A stretch of 64,000 nt of DNA from CAVPDE01 sp963702565 (lineage in GTDB: Bacteria; Desulfobacterota; DSM-4660; Desulfatiglandales; HGW-15): NCBI GenBank assembly GCA_963702565.1, contig CAVPDE010000020.1, forward strand, positions 107,491-171,490. Direction: 5' to 3'. Below the pieces are notes generated by a model, which saw nothing but the letters and a program-made list of their open reading frames with translations, made no database searches and had not been told where the DNA came from. Positions 43,704-53,788 of the stretch are shown here, piece after piece. Every line of letters begins with the position of its first letter. Positions within the stretch are counted from its first letter, which is position 1. The translations under genes and the position numbers were made by a program.

Positions 43704-44127
43704 ATGCGCACATCACTGCTCGGAAACAAAGGCTTCGGGACAGGAGCTTTATTGACCCTGATGGTTGTTCTCACTGCCCTCATGGGGCGGGTGCGTGGTT
43801 TATGAACCGGTGTATGTCCCTTCCTCCTCCTATAGCTCCTCCTATGACCGTGTGTGGGACAGTTGTTTGGGGGCTGCAGAGGACGCCGGCGTCAAGATCA
43901 CTTCCGCGGACAGGTCGAGAGGAATCATCCAGGGGGTCACCGGTTCTTCAGACGTCACGATTTCGGTGATCTCTCAGGCCGACGGAAAAACCCGCGTGGA
44001 GTTCAGCAGCAAGGGCCCCAAGGGCCAGGATCCCGACCTGAACGAGCAGGTTCACCCGCTTTTACAACAGGCGCATGGGGCGGTAAGGGGCGTTGCAGAC
44101 TCGACTGCAATTTTATGTCAGGGCTTC
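43704..44127 (+). CDS. Small lipoprotein upstream of the glycosyltransferase (frame break; 3' end uncertain)
   Basis: A start at 43704 follows GGAGGAAAC. The first 28 residues (LLTLMVVLTALM) form a lipoprotein signal, but the frame stops early. Removing one G from GGGG at about 43785-43788 gives LTALMGGC, a good lipobox, followed by VVYEPVYVPSSSYSSSYDRVWDSCLGAAEDAGVKITSADRSRGIIQGVTGSSDVTISVISQADGKTRVEFSSKG. As written, this frame then runs straight into the glycosyltransferase without a stop, so another break near 44100 is likely and the true end is unclear. The folded part resembles small DUF3568-like lipoproteins; function unknown. Confidence 0.6.
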
Positions 44128-45252
44128 ATGGATACGATCATACCTTTTGTTCTCTTCTTCTTTTGGCTTCTCGGTTTTGTTTTCTTGTGGAGGATTCCCA
44201 ACCCTAGGAAGTCCGGCGGTTCGGAAAGTGCTTTATCCAGAGTGTCCATCATCATCCCTGCGAGAAACGAAGAACAAAACCTCGCGATTCTGCTCCATTC
44301 GCTCAACCGCCAGACTTTGAAGCCCCTTGAAATCCTGGTGGTGGACGATCACTCGGAGGACGGCACGGCTGCGATTGCAGAAGGGGAGGGCTGTGTCGTC
44401 CTTCGATCAGAGGACCTCCCGGAAAGCTGGGCGGGAAAACCCTGGGCCTGCTGGCTAGGGGCGAACAAAGCAAGGGGAGACATCCTTCTGTTCCTCGACG
44501 CAGACACCTTTCTGGAGCCCGACGGCCTATCCAGGATCCTCCATGAATACGGGGAGAAGAAGGGGCTTCTGTCCGTTCAGCCCTTTCATCAGATGAAGAA
44601 AGCCTATGAGAAGTTGTCCGCTTTCTTTAACCTTGTGGCCATGGGCGGAATGAGGGCCTTTACGCTCTTCGGAGATAAGCTTCGGCCCTTGGGAGCCTTT
44701 GGGCCTTGCATGGTCTGCTCGCGGGAAGATTATTTCGCTGTGGAGGGACACAGCCAAGAGAAGGTCCGGGGAGAAATCCTTGAAAGTCTGGCACTCGGAA
44801 AGGTATTCTTAAGGGCGAATCGTGGCGTCCACAGCTACGGCGGCAAGGGGTCCATCTCCTTTCGCATGTACCCGGCCGGGCTGGCTTCGCTGATCGAGGG
44901 CTTCAGCAAGGGATTCGGGACAGGCGCCAATGCCATGTCCCTCGGAAGCCTGCTCATGATGGTCTGTTGGATCTTCGGATGTTGCTCCGTGAGCCGTCAT
45001 CTCATTCAAGCCCTCTTGCTTGGGGACATGACGGAGCTTTATGGATGGGCGCTCCTGGACGGCCTCTATGCAGCGCAGATTTACTGGATGCTCCAGAGAA
45101 TCGGAAACTTCGGGTTTCTGACGGCACTGTTCTTTCAGGTCCCTCTGATTTTCTTTGTGACTGTTTTCGGATTGTCGCTTCTTCGCATTTTTCTCATGAA
45201 AAGAGTCCCCTGGAAGGGGCGGACCGTGGACACCAGGAAAGAGAAATCCTAG
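44128..45252 (+). CDS. Family 2 glycosyltransferase, CrtQ-like
   Basis: About 374 residues from the ATG at 44128. An N-terminal membrane helix (TIIPFVLFFFWLLGFVFLW) precedes a GT-A domain: RVSIIIPARNEEQNLAILLHSLNRQTLKPLEILVVDDHSEDGTAAIA, a nucleotide-sugar binding DDHS, then DILLFLDADTFLEPDG (DxD metal site) and LGAFGPCMVCSREDYFAVEGH. Two or three helices close the protein (GSLLMMVCWIFGCCSV, FLTALFFQVPLIFFVTVFGLSLL). It resembles 4,4'-diaponeurosporenoate glycosyltransferase CrtQ of staphyloxanthin synthesis and hopanoid-type glycosyltransferases. The CrtO-like gene follows four bases later, which strengthens the CrtQ reading. Confidence 0.85.
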   Translation: MDTIIPFVLFFFWLLGFVFLWRIPNPRKSGGSESALSRVSIIIPARNEEQNLAILLHSLNRQTLKPLEILVVDDHSEDGTAAIAEGEGCVVLRSEDLPESWAGKPWACWLGANKARGDILLFLDADTFLEPDGLSRILHEYGEKKGLLSVQPFHQMKKAYEKLSAFFNLVAMGGMRAFTLFGDKLRPLGAFGPCMVCSREDYFAVEGHSQEKVRGEILESLALGKVFLRANRGVHSYGGKGSISFRMYPAGLASLIEGFSKGFGTGANAMSLGSLLMMVCWIFGCCSVSRHLIQALLLGDMTELYGWALLDGLYAAQIYWMLQRIGNFGFLTALFFQVPLIFFVTVFGLSLLRIFLMKRVPWKGRTVDTRKEKS

Positions 45253-45255
45253 CCC

Positions 45256-45750
45256 ATGAGACTCATCCATCTCCCCACTTTCTGGACCGTCGTCGTCGAC
45301 ATCATCGCCTGGTTTGTGATCCATATGGGTGTGGTTTATGTCATGGTCCGGATTCCTTTGAAACGCTTTGATCCGGAAGGCCGTCTCTGCCGCAGCAGGA
45401 AATGGGAGAGAGACGGACGCATGTATCAGGACGTGTTCAAGATCAGGAAATGGAAAAAGTACCTGCCCGACGCAGCCCCGATCATCGGGAGAAACGGTTT
45501 CCCGAAAAGCAAACTCAGCAGCCGTCAGAGGGATTATTTTGAGACTTTCCTGGTCGAAACCTGCCGGGCCGAGTGGACCCACTGGATCATCATCCTTTTC
45601 GCCCCCTTCTTTTTTTTGTGGAATGCTTTTGCTGTCGGCTTCATCATGATTTTCTATGCCGCAGCCGAAAATCTGCCTCTCATCATGGCCCAGCGGTACA
45701 ACCGGTGCCGGTTTAGACATCTCCTTCGCAGAGAGAGAAGCGGGGTTTGA
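45256..45750 (+). CDS. CrtO-like glycosyl-4,4'-diaponeurosporenoate acyltransferase family protein
   Basis: The 164-residue protein has the small CrtO architecture. An N-terminal helix (VVVDIIAWFVIHMGVVYVMV) is followed by the family block CRSRKWERDGRMYQDVFKIRKWKKYLPDAAPIIGRNGFPKSKL, then RDYFETFLVETCRAEWTHW and a final hydrophobic stretch (IIILFAPFFFLWNAFAVGFIMIFYAAA). CrtO attaches a fatty acid to the sugar of the glycosylated carotenoid acid in Staphylococcus. Here no crtM, crtN or crtP is visible, so the acceptor may be a different glycosylated lipid. It follows the glycosyltransferase by four bases and overlaps the region of the ABC ATPase start, forming one operon. Confidence 0.85.
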   Translation: MRLIHLPTFWTVVVDIIAWFVIHMGVVYVMVRIPLKRFDPEGRLCRSRKWERDGRMYQDVFKIRKWKKYLPDAAPIIGRNGFPKSKLSSRQRDYFETFLVETCRAEWTHWIIILFAPFFFLWNAFAVGFIMIFYAAAENLPLIMAQRYNRCRFRHLLRRERSGV

Positions 45751-45751
45751 T

Positions 45752-46702
45752 ATGAACGGGATGCCGGAGCCCATGGTTTCTGTGGAGACCCTGCGCAAAA
45801 ACTATGGGGATGTCGAGGTGGTGAGGGGAATCTCCTTTCAGATTTTCCGCGGAGAATTCTTTGGACTGCTTGGGCCTAACGGCGCCGGGAAAACAACCAC
45901 CATCGGCATGCTGACCGGATTGGTTAAACCTACCGGCGGCAGAATCCTGATTGACGGGAATGACTTTTTTTTGAAACCCATGCCCTCAAAGGCCAAGATG
46001 GGGTTTGTGCCGCAGTCGTTTGCCCTCTACCCGACCTTGTGCGCTCGGGACAACCTGACCTTTTTCGCGAGGATTTACGGGCTGAGGAAAGGCCGGCTGA
46101 AGGAACGCATCGCGGCTGTGCTGGACCTGGTGGGATTGGGGGATCGCGCCAACCAGACAGTGGCCACTTTCTCTCACGGGATGAAGCGGCGTCTGAATAT
46201 CGCTGCAGGGCTCATTCATGAGCCGGACCTCCTGATCCTCGACGAACCTACCGTGGGGGTGGACACCCAAAGCCGAAACGCCATACTCGAGACTCTCGAA
46301 GGCCTTAACAAATCCGGAGTCACGCTCCTTTACACGACCCATTATATCGAGGAAGCAGAACGGCTCTGCCACCGCGTGGGCATAATGGATGAGGGAAAAA
46401 TAATGGCCCTGGATACCCCCGCCGCACTGGTTCGCGATCTCGGGACGGGCATCGTGAGCATGGAGTTCAACGCGAGCCCTGATGATGCGCTCTTGAGTGG
46501 GATAGGGCAGATCGGCTCATTCAGGGTCATGGACGAGCAGAGCAGACATCTTCGCCTGGAAACGAAGCGCCCGGACCGCGCCGCAAGAGATTTGCTTGAC
46601 CTCATGGACAAAAGGGCCGGATTGCTGAAAACACTGGACATCATCGAACCGAATCTCGAAACAGTTTTTATCCGTCTGACAGGTCGAGATCTCAGGAATT
46701 GA
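45752..46702 (+). CDS. ABC transporter ATP-binding protein (ABC-2 exporter type)
   Basis: A 316-residue ATPase. The Walker A LLGPNGAGKTTTIGMLTGL, Q-loop VPQSFALYPTL, a signature loop FSHGMKRRLNIAAGL (SHGMK instead of LSGGQ, common in drug/lipid exporters), Walker B PDLLILDEPTVGVDTQSRN and switch His in LLYTTHYIEEAE are all present. A C-terminal tail of about 90 residues follows. Start at 45752 immediately follows the CrtO-like stop; an open frame extends upstream within that gene. It pairs with the permease 33 bases downstream. Such DrrA/NatA-like systems export lipids, antibiotics or sodium; export of the CrtQ/CrtO product is a reasonable guess. Confidence 0.93.
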   Translation: MNGMPEPMVSVETLRKNYGDVEVVRGISFQIFRGEFFGLLGPNGAGKTTTIGMLTGLVKPTGGRILIDGNDFFLKPMPSKAKMGFVPQSFALYPTLCARDNLTFFARIYGLRKGRLKERIAAVLDLVGLGDRANQTVATFSHGMKRRLNIAAGLIHEPDLLILDEPTVGVDTQSRNAILETLEGLNKSGVTLLYTTHYIEEAERLCHRVGIMDEGKIMALDTPAALVRDLGTGIVSMEFNASPDDALLSGIGQIGSFRVMDEQSRHLRLETKRPDRAARDLLDLMDKRAGLLKTLDIIEPNLETVFIRLTGRDLRN

Positions 46703-46735
46703 AACACAGCAGAACTAAATACAAGGTTCAATGCC

Positions 46736-48001
46736 ATGGTTCGGCAGATCATCGCCATCACGCTCAAAGAGCTTAAAGTCGTCTGGTTGGACCGTGAAGC
46801 GCTCGCGCTGCTCTTTGCCATGCCCATGTTTTTTATTCTTGTGATGAGCCTGGCTCTGCAAGGGGTCTTTGAGGCAGGAACCAAAGGACGCCCCGTGGAT
46901 GTGCTGGTGGTCAATCCCAATGGAGGCCCCCTGGCGGAACAGGTGATTGCGGACCTGAAAGGCATCGAAGGGTTGACGCTGATCGAGGAGGCGGGCGGGG
47001 TTCCACTCCGCCTTGAAACGGCAGAAGCCTTGATAAGCCGGGGGGAGTATCCACTCGCTTTGAGTTTTGGGGCCGGGTTCTCAGAACGAATTCTCCAGAA
47101 CCCGGGCCATTCGGAGAGCGAAAAGGCGACCGTCACTCTGATCAGTGACCCTGCCACCAACCTCCAGCTTCTGGCCTCGGTGAAAGGCATGATCCGCGGC
47201 GCCATTGAGCGTCGTATCCTCACAGCCGCTCTGCCGCACCGCCTGTCCCAAGCATTTGAAAAGGCGTCAGGAGGGATCAGTCTCGGCCCTTCTGACCCGA
47301 ACAGGGAGGAACAGGTCAGGAGAATGCTGGGAGACACGGCCAAGACCCTCACCGACAGTTCCGTGGTTTTTGTGAACGCCTCGCCCAAAGGCTACTCGTC
47401 AGGCAGACGGCCTACGGCCACGGAGCAGAATGTCCCCGCTTACACGATCTTCGGGGTCTTCTTCATCGTCCTCACCCTGGCGTCGAGTTTCTTGAGAGAG
47501 AAAAAGGACGGCACCTTCCAGCGGATCTTGGCGGCGCCCTTGTCGAAAGCGGCGCTTCTCATCGGCAAGCTTCTCCCTTACTACGTTGTGAACCTGATTC
47601 AAATCGGGCTCATGTTCGCTGTGGGAGTCTTTCTGTTCGGTATGAACCCTGGACACGTTCCTGCCCTGATCCTCGTTTCCATGGCCCTGGCCGCAGCTGC
47701 GAACGGCCTGGGTCTCTTGGTGGCAGCCCTCGGCAAAACCGAAGCTCAGGTGAACAGCCTCTCTGTCCTTCTCTCCATTACGCTCGCCGCCTTGGGCGGG
47801 ATGATGGTTCCCGCCTTCATCATGCCCGGCTTCATGAAAACCCTGTCTCTTTTCACCCCCCACGCCTGGGCCCTGGCCGGCTACCATGATGTCATCATTC
47901 GGGGTCTTGGTCTGAGTGAGGTACTACCTGAAACAGGAGTTTTGCTGGGGTTTGCAGCTCTTTTTTTCGCAGGCGCCCTCTGGCGTTTCCGTTTCGATTG
48001 A
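46736..48001 (+). CDS. ABC-2 type transporter permease
   Basis: The 421-residue membrane partner of the preceding ATPase. It has the ABC-2 layout: one N-terminal helix (LALLFAMPMFFILVMSLALQGVF), a large extracytoplasmic domain of about 200 residues (VDVLVVNPNGGPLAEQVIADLKG... TVTLISDPATNLQLLASVKG), then five helices beginning NVPAYTIFGVFFIVLTLASSFLREKKDGTFQRILAAPLSKAALLIGKLLPYYVVNLIQIGLMF and ending FTPHAWALAGYHDVIIRGLG, LLGFAALFFAGALWRFRF. The EKKDGTFQRILAAP coupling helix is typical. It is the last gene of the lipoprotein-GT-acyltransferase-ABC series. Confidence 0.93.
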   Translation: MVRQIIAITLKELKVVWLDREALALLFAMPMFFILVMSLALQGVFEAGTKGRPVDVLVVNPNGGPLAEQVIADLKGIEGLTLIEEAGGVPLRLETAEALISRGEYPLALSFGAGFSERILQNPGHSESEKATVTLISDPATNLQLLASVKGMIRGAIERRILTAALPHRLSQAFEKASGGISLGPSDPNREEQVRRMLGDTAKTLTDSSVVFVNASPKGYSSGRRPTATEQNVPAYTIFGVFFIVLTLASSFLREKKDGTFQRILAAPLSKAALLIGKLLPYYVVNLIQIGLMFAVGVFLFGMNPGHVPALILVSMALAAAANGLGLLVAALGKTEAQVNSLSVLLSITLAALGGMMVPAFIMPGFMKTLSLFTPHAWALAGYHDVIIRGLGLSEVLPETGVLLGFAALFFAGALWRFRFD

Positions 48002-48031
48002 GTCGTGTCCAACGTTCTGCCGCCCGCCTCC

Positions 48032-48051
48032 TATTGGACCAAACTCCGATA
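48032..48051. promoter_or_regulatory. Degenerate copy of the TATTGGAC palindrome, copy 3
   Basis: TATTGGACCAAACTCCGATA differs at two positions from the palindromes at 16592 and 36103, and is followed by the same type of tail (GCTTTTTCCGGTCAAATCCC). It lies 31 bases after the permease gene. The rest of the gap to 48272 contains only repeated TTGGCCAATnT-like words near 48090-48120. Confidence 0.5.
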
Positions 48052-48272
48052 GCTTTTTCCGGTCAAATCCCACACTCTAAATGGCCAGTTTGGCAATCCG
48101 ATTGACAAATTGGCCAATATGATGTAGGTTGCGTTGCATGATTCAGAGAACCCTCTGCCTGGACGCGCCCGGGAGTTCGAGGTTTAGACTTGCCCCCTCT
48201 TCTCTCCGAAGGTCCTCTGTACTGCGAAGTTGTGACCGCCTGCCCGATGGGAGGCTGCCCCCCTAAGCCTTC

Positions 48273-48686
48273 TTATCTCACCGATTCAATTCGGTTTTTG
48301 AGCTTTGTCACCCACGGGGTTGTGGTTTTTTCAGCAGTGATCAGTGGTATATCCCTTGAGAGGCAAAGGCTTATATAGACCGCGTCGCAAGCCGTTGCCC
48401 CATACTGGAGGGCGGTATCCAGAACACTCTTCTCCTCAGGTTCTCCTCGTTCCAACGGGGCATCCACGTGAAGTTCATAGACTTCCCGTGCCAGGTCTTC
48501 CGGCAATTCACGACGATGAACCAGGGTTCGCAGCACGTTCGCAAACTCCCAGTAATGCAGCAGGGGGACAACAAGAACGACTTTTCCAGTTAACAGTCGC
48601 TCCTGCCACACTCTGGCGGAAGAGGAGAACACCTCTTCCAGGTACCACGCCACGGCAACGCTTGTATCCAACACATAGGCATTCAC
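48273..48686 (-). CDS. vapC: VapC family PIN-domain ribonuclease toxin
   Basis: The 137-residue PIN protein has the acidic active-site residues in order: YVLDTSVAVAWYLEE (first Asp), LHYWEFANVLRTLV (Glu), TACDAVYISLCLSRDIPLITAE (Asp-Ala-x-Tyr) and a final TTTPWVTKL segment. VapC toxins cleave tRNA or rRNA. The start overlaps the stop of the upstream antitoxin gene by four bases on the minus strand, so the two are co-translated. Confidence 0.92.
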   Translation of the reverse strand: MNAYVLDTSVAVAWYLEEVFSSSARVWQERLLTGKVVLVVPLLHYWEFANVLRTLVHRRELPEDLAREVYELHVDAPLERGEPEEKSVLDTALQYGATACDAVYISLCLSRDIPLITAEKTTTPWVTKLKNRIESVR

Positions 48687-48922
48687 CGAGAGTCACGGTC
48701 CTTTCGAAGAATATCCCGCGTGTCACTTCCCAGTCTGAGCGCTTTGGTTCTGCGACGAAGGCTGTCCAGCCGTTCCTTATATGTGGAGCGCCGCCGCTCC
48801 TCTGCCTTCATGGCGACGAACGCGGCCAAAGCTTCCTCGACCAGAGCACGCTTGCTCTTCGCTTTTGAGTGCCTCTGCGCCTCCGCAAGCAGATCGTCAT
48901 TGAGTTCAATGTTCGTTCTCAT
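48683..48922 (-). CDS. vapB: VapB family antitoxin
   Basis: A 79-residue protein opening with the ribbon-helix-helix strand MRTNIELNDDLLAEAQRHSKAKSKRALVEEALAAFV, the type II VapB (VapB_antitoxin) pattern. A C-terminal Arg/Lys-rich tail would contact and block VapC. It directly precedes vapC. Two short palindromes cover its start (48923-48950), as expected for autorepression. Confidence 0.9.
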   Translation of the reverse strand: MRTNIELNDDLLAEAQRHSKAKSKRALVEEALAAFVAMKAEERRRSTYKERLDSLRRRTKALRLGSDTRDILRKDRDSR

Positions 48923-48950
48923 GTGTATGAAGATACACTGAGTGTACTCA
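48923..48950 (-). promoter_or_regulatory. Operator-like palindromes at the vapB start
   Basis: GTGTAT-GAAG-ATACAC at 48923-48938 is followed directly by TGAGT-GT-ACTCA at 48939-48950. Both are perfect inverted repeats immediately upstream of the vapB ATG, the place where VapBC complexes bind. Confidence 0.6.
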
Positions 48951-49276
48951 ATATGTCAATATCAAAACCGGCGATTATGTTCATAACCCATAATGTCCGG
49001 AGGAGGCGGCAGCGTAATTTGAGACACCCGGACGAATGCCCTACACTCCCACTCCAGTGAAGCAAGTCTCTGTTGTCTCCTCGTCATTCGTCCAAGGCAC
49101 CCTTGCGCGTTGGATTTTGGAATGGATCCTATGAATTCCATACAGAATCCAGCTCAGGCCAAGTGCGAACACAGGGCTTTGCGTAAGACGGATTTCGTCA
49201 ACAGGAAAACCCTGCGTGTGCGGAGGTGCCCATCTCGTGCGGTTGATCATCAGGGGAAACCCTATGAAGAAGACCC
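48951..49276. other. Gene-free stretch between vapB and the relB promoter
   Basis: No gene is supported over about 325 bases. It contains GTCCGG/CCGGAC arms near 48995 and 49030, and a nested hairpin at 49111-49151 made of TGGATT/AATCCA outside TGGAAT/ATTCCA. Confidence 0.4.
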
Positions 49277-49312
49277 TTGACAGCACGCAAGGATGGCATA
49301 TAGTATGCTATA
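49277..49312 (+). promoter_or_regulatory. Promoter and operator of the relB/yafQ pair
   Basis: TTGACA at 49277-49282 and TATAGT at 49299-49304 are spaced by 16 bases. The -10 box lies inside an inverted repeat TATAG-TATG-CTATA at 49299-49312, so a bound antitoxin would block RNA polymerase. Confidence 0.65.
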
Positions 49313-49337
49313 CGTCCATGCCAAAGGGAGGAAAGCC

Positions 49338-49601
49338 ATGGGAACGACAAAAACAGCTACAGCAAGGGCATTGATCGATCCCGAAGTGAAGCGGGAGGCC
49401 GAAAGCATTCTGAAAGAAATAGGGCTGTCGGTTTCAAATTCCGTCGAACTTTTTTACAGGCAAGTGGTAGCCCAAGGCGGCCTGCCTTTTGATCTTCAGG
49501 TGCCCAATAAAAGAACCATGAAGGCGATCAGGAACTCGAGAGCAGGCAAGGGGAAGAGATTCTCGACTTCGCGGGAGTTATTCAAGGACCTGGGGATCTG
49601 A
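49338..49601 (+). CDS. relB: RelB/DinJ family antitoxin
   Basis: An 87-residue protein starting at 49338, after GGGAGGAAAGCC. The N-terminal part TATARALIDPEVKREAESILKEIGLSVSNSVELFYRQVVAQGGLPFDLQVPN is the RelB/DinJ signature of strand plus two helices ending in GLPF. The C-terminal arm (KRTMKAIRNSRAGKGKRFSTSRELFKDL) would wrap the toxin. It is followed four bases later by a YafQ-type toxin, as in E. coli dinJ-yafQ. Confidence 0.92.
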   Translation: MGTTKTATARALIDPEVKREAESILKEIGLSVSNSVELFYRQVVAQGGLPFDLQVPNKRTMKAIRNSRAGKGKRFSTSRELFKDLGI

Positions 49602-49605
49602 AGAC

Positions 49606-49875
49606 ATGCGCTCTATCAGGCGAGATACCCAGTTCAAGAGAGATGTGAAGCGCCTGCTTAGGCGTGGGAAGGATATGGACAAACTGAAGGAGGTTATTGA
49701 TCGCCTAGTCTGCGCCCAGGAATTGCCTGCTCGGACCAGAGATCATCAACTGAAGGGGACACTAAAGGACTGTCGGGAGTGCCATATTGAAGGCGACTGG
49801 CTATTGATTTACCGCAGCGAGGGCAGTGAACTTTGCCTCATCCGAACGGGGTCTCACGCGGATTTGTTCGGATAG
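49606..49875 (+). CDS. yafQ: YafQ family mRNA interferase toxin
   Basis: The 89-residue RelE-fold ribosome-dependent endoribonuclease reads RRDTQFKRDVKRLLRRGKDMDKLKEVIDRLVCAQELPARTRDHQLKGTLKDCRECHIEGDWLLIYRSEGSELCLIRTGSHADLFG. The catalytic His and Asp of YafQ correspond to DHQLKG, CRECHIEGDW and the final SHADLF. Full length, intact, coupled to the RelB-type antitoxin. Confidence 0.93.
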   Translation: MRSIRRDTQFKRDVKRLLRRGKDMDKLKEVIDRLVCAQELPARTRDHQLKGTLKDCRECHIEGDWLLIYRSEGSELCLIRTGSHADLFG

Positions 49876-50030
49876 ACAATCGAGGTTCTGAGCCCGGATG
49901 GTCAGTCTTGTCGGAGCCTGAAGAATTTACGGCGAGACTCTCGCGACCCTCCATCTCGATGTCGTAGCCGCTTAAAAGGGGTGTCAGAGGTCCGCTTGTT
50001 TTGTGGGATGAAATGGTGCAGTATTTCGGC

Positions 50031-50231
50031 ATGACCAGACCGCCGTCCATTCTCAAACTGTCCGAAGACAACGAATCCAAGGAGCTTGGATTCGAGCTGG
50101 AGTATCTGAGCTCTTTGAGCTTCGAAGAGCGTTTGACAATGATGAGGAAGAAGTCCAAAGAAATGCTGAAGCAGTTGGTTGAGCTTGGATACCGAAAACC
50201 TTTTGAAATTGTCAAACGCTCATCGAGATGA
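50031..50231 (+). CDS. Conserved small protein usually found beside nucleotidyltransferases
   Basis: About 66 residues from the ATG at 50031: TRPPSILKLSEDNESKELGFELEYLSSLSFEERLTMMRKKSKEMLKQLVELGYRKPFEIVKR. I recognise this pattern as a short conserved protein that commonly precedes a nucleotidyltransferase gene in toxin-antitoxin-like pairs; it has no domain I can name. Here the partner gene is missing except for a C-terminal scrap that overlaps the end of this frame, so it is probably an orphan. Confidence 0.6.
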   Translation: MTRPPSILKLSEDNESKELGFELEYLSSLSFEERLTMMRKKSKEMLKQLVELGYRKPFEIVKRSSR

Positions 50232-50353
50232 AGAAGGCGGCAGAGAGACCAAAGGACGTGGAAGACCTCAACGCTCCGATTCGTCTCAAGAGAGGCAGCT
50301 ACGCGCAAGGAAGAGCTTTTTTATCCGCGAGACTGCTGAGGCAGGGTCCTTAG
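50219..50353 (+). pseudogene. C-terminal remnant of a nucleotidyltransferase
   Basis: In the +1 frame relative to the preceding gene, the sequence reads LIEMKKAAERPKDVEDLNA. This matches the usual C-terminal end (LIxMKxxAGRPKDLxDL) of nucleotidyltransferases of the AbiEii/MNT kind, and then runs to a stop. Everything upstream of this tail is absent. It looks like a deletion that joined the small partner gene to the last codons of the transferase. Confidence 0.5.
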
Positions 50354-50393
50354 GGTTTCCCTCTAACTGCCTGCGTCTGATCAAAATAGTGGC

Positions 50394-50669
50394 TTATGCC
50401 GGCGAATGCTTTTTGAGCCACTCGCGCAACGCTTCATCGACGCGCGTCTGCCAACCGCCTCCGCTTTTCCGGAATCGCTCCACCACTTCTCGTGAAAGCC
50501 GGATAGTGATGCGCTCCTTGGTTAGAGCTTTCTGAGGGCCGCGCACGCGCAACTTCTTTCTGAGTGACGGGGGCAGCACCTCGGCGGCAGGCTTAAATCT
50601 CGCCATATCTTTGGCAGTCAGTTCGCGTACCTCCCCGTCCGAATCAATCAATGGTTTGCGCTTTGCCAT
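50394..50669 (-). CDS. brnA: BrnA family antitoxin
   Basis: The 91-residue protein matches BrnA: KRKPLIDSDGEVRELTAKDMARFKPAAEVLPPSLRKKL, then ribbon-helix-helix KERITIRLSREVVERFRKSGGGWQTRVDEALREWLKKH. The GGGWQTRVDEALREWL end is diagnostic. ATG at 50669 with GAGAGG upstream is preferred over an ATG seven codons earlier. The start lies within the end of brnT, giving translational coupling. Confidence 0.92.
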   Translation of the reverse strand: MAKRKPLIDSDGEVRELTAKDMARFKPAAEVLPPSLRKKLRVRGPQKALTKERITIRLSREVVERFRKSGGGWQTRVDEALREWLKKHSPA

Positions 50670-50928
50670 ATCTTTTTGCCTCTCTTTCATTCGCTTTACG
50701 GAAGCTAATGACCCTGATGCCTGTCTCGGTCTCGGTGAAACATAGTACGTGTAATCTTCGATCCAAGTAGCATAGGGCGATGTAGCGCGTCTCTCCGTAC
50801 TCCTTCCGCGTGTCGGGGAAAATCAGAGCAGTATCGAAATCGACTTCTGCCACGCGCTCAAACGAAATCCCGCGCACGCGAATGTTCTTTTCATTCTTGA
50901 TTGGGTCGAAGTCATTTTCATATATCAA
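50644..50928 (-). CDS. brnT: BrnT family ribonuclease toxin
   Basis: Homology begins at FDPIKNEKNIRVRGISFERVAEVDFDTALIFPDTRKEYGETRYIALCYLDRRLHVLCFTETETGIRVISFRKANEREAKRYG, the full BrnT pattern including the C-terminal RKAxxxExxxY. No ATG fits in this frame near the start. A TTG at 50928 is the best choice; the longer open frame begins far upstream without similarity. A palindrome at 50930-50941 touches the start. Confidence 0.88.
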   Translation of the reverse strand: MIYENDFDPIKNEKNIRVRGISFERVAEVDFDTALIFPDTRKEYGETRYIALCYLDRRLHVLCFTETETGIRVISFRKANEREAKRYGKAQTID

Positions 50929-50929
50929 A

Positions 50930-50941
50930 TTGTATGTACAA
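50930..50941 (-). promoter_or_regulatory. Operator-like palindrome upstream of brnT
   Basis: TTGTA-TG-TACAA is a perfect inverted repeat two bases upstream of the proposed brnT start, consistent with BrnA autorepression. Confidence 0.5.
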
Positions 50942-51035
50942 TAAAAGCCAATGTCAATTTTCTTGTATGCACAGAATAATGTTGTGCTCCATACCAGCGG
51001 CAGCAAAAAGGAATCGCGGGCGGAGACTTCGTTCC

Positions 51036-51091
51036 CTAACGGGCCATGCCCAGCGTGCGCATGCGGCTATAAAGGGGAGTGCGTCATGGGC
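51036..51091 (-). pseudogene. 3' remnant of a sigma-54 (NtrC-type) regulator gene, left of the sulfatase
   Basis: The minus strand reads M..RTPLYSRMRTLGMAR and a stop, the last residues of the Fis-type helix-turn-helix of an NtrC-family regulator, with two bases missing near the start of the fragment. The 31 bases at 51045-51075 are almost the same (29 of 31) as 55342-55372 on the other side of the sulfatase cassette. Confidence 0.65.
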
Positions 51092-51199
51092 TCACGTCGG
51101 AGAGAAGAATCATTTGGAAGTTGCCCGCGGGGAAGACAGGGTGGTAAAAAGAGTTGCAGACAGCCAGATTCGATCACACAGAGGAAAGGAGAAGGGCTC

Positions 51200-53670
<2,471 letters not shown>

Positions 53671-53788
53671 CTCTCGGCCGATGAGACAGAGATGACGGTC
53701 ACCATGTAAGCCGAATTGAAAATTCACCCGTATACAATGCGGGCTGCGCCGGGCACCTGCGACCCTGGTCGGCGCCCAAAATGAGCTC

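Noticed and set aside
43765..45252. A 495-residue lipoprotein-glycosyltransferase fusion.
   Set aside because: The first 120 residues match a separate small lipoprotein whose signal peptide is in another frame; the glycosyltransferase has its own start at 44128.
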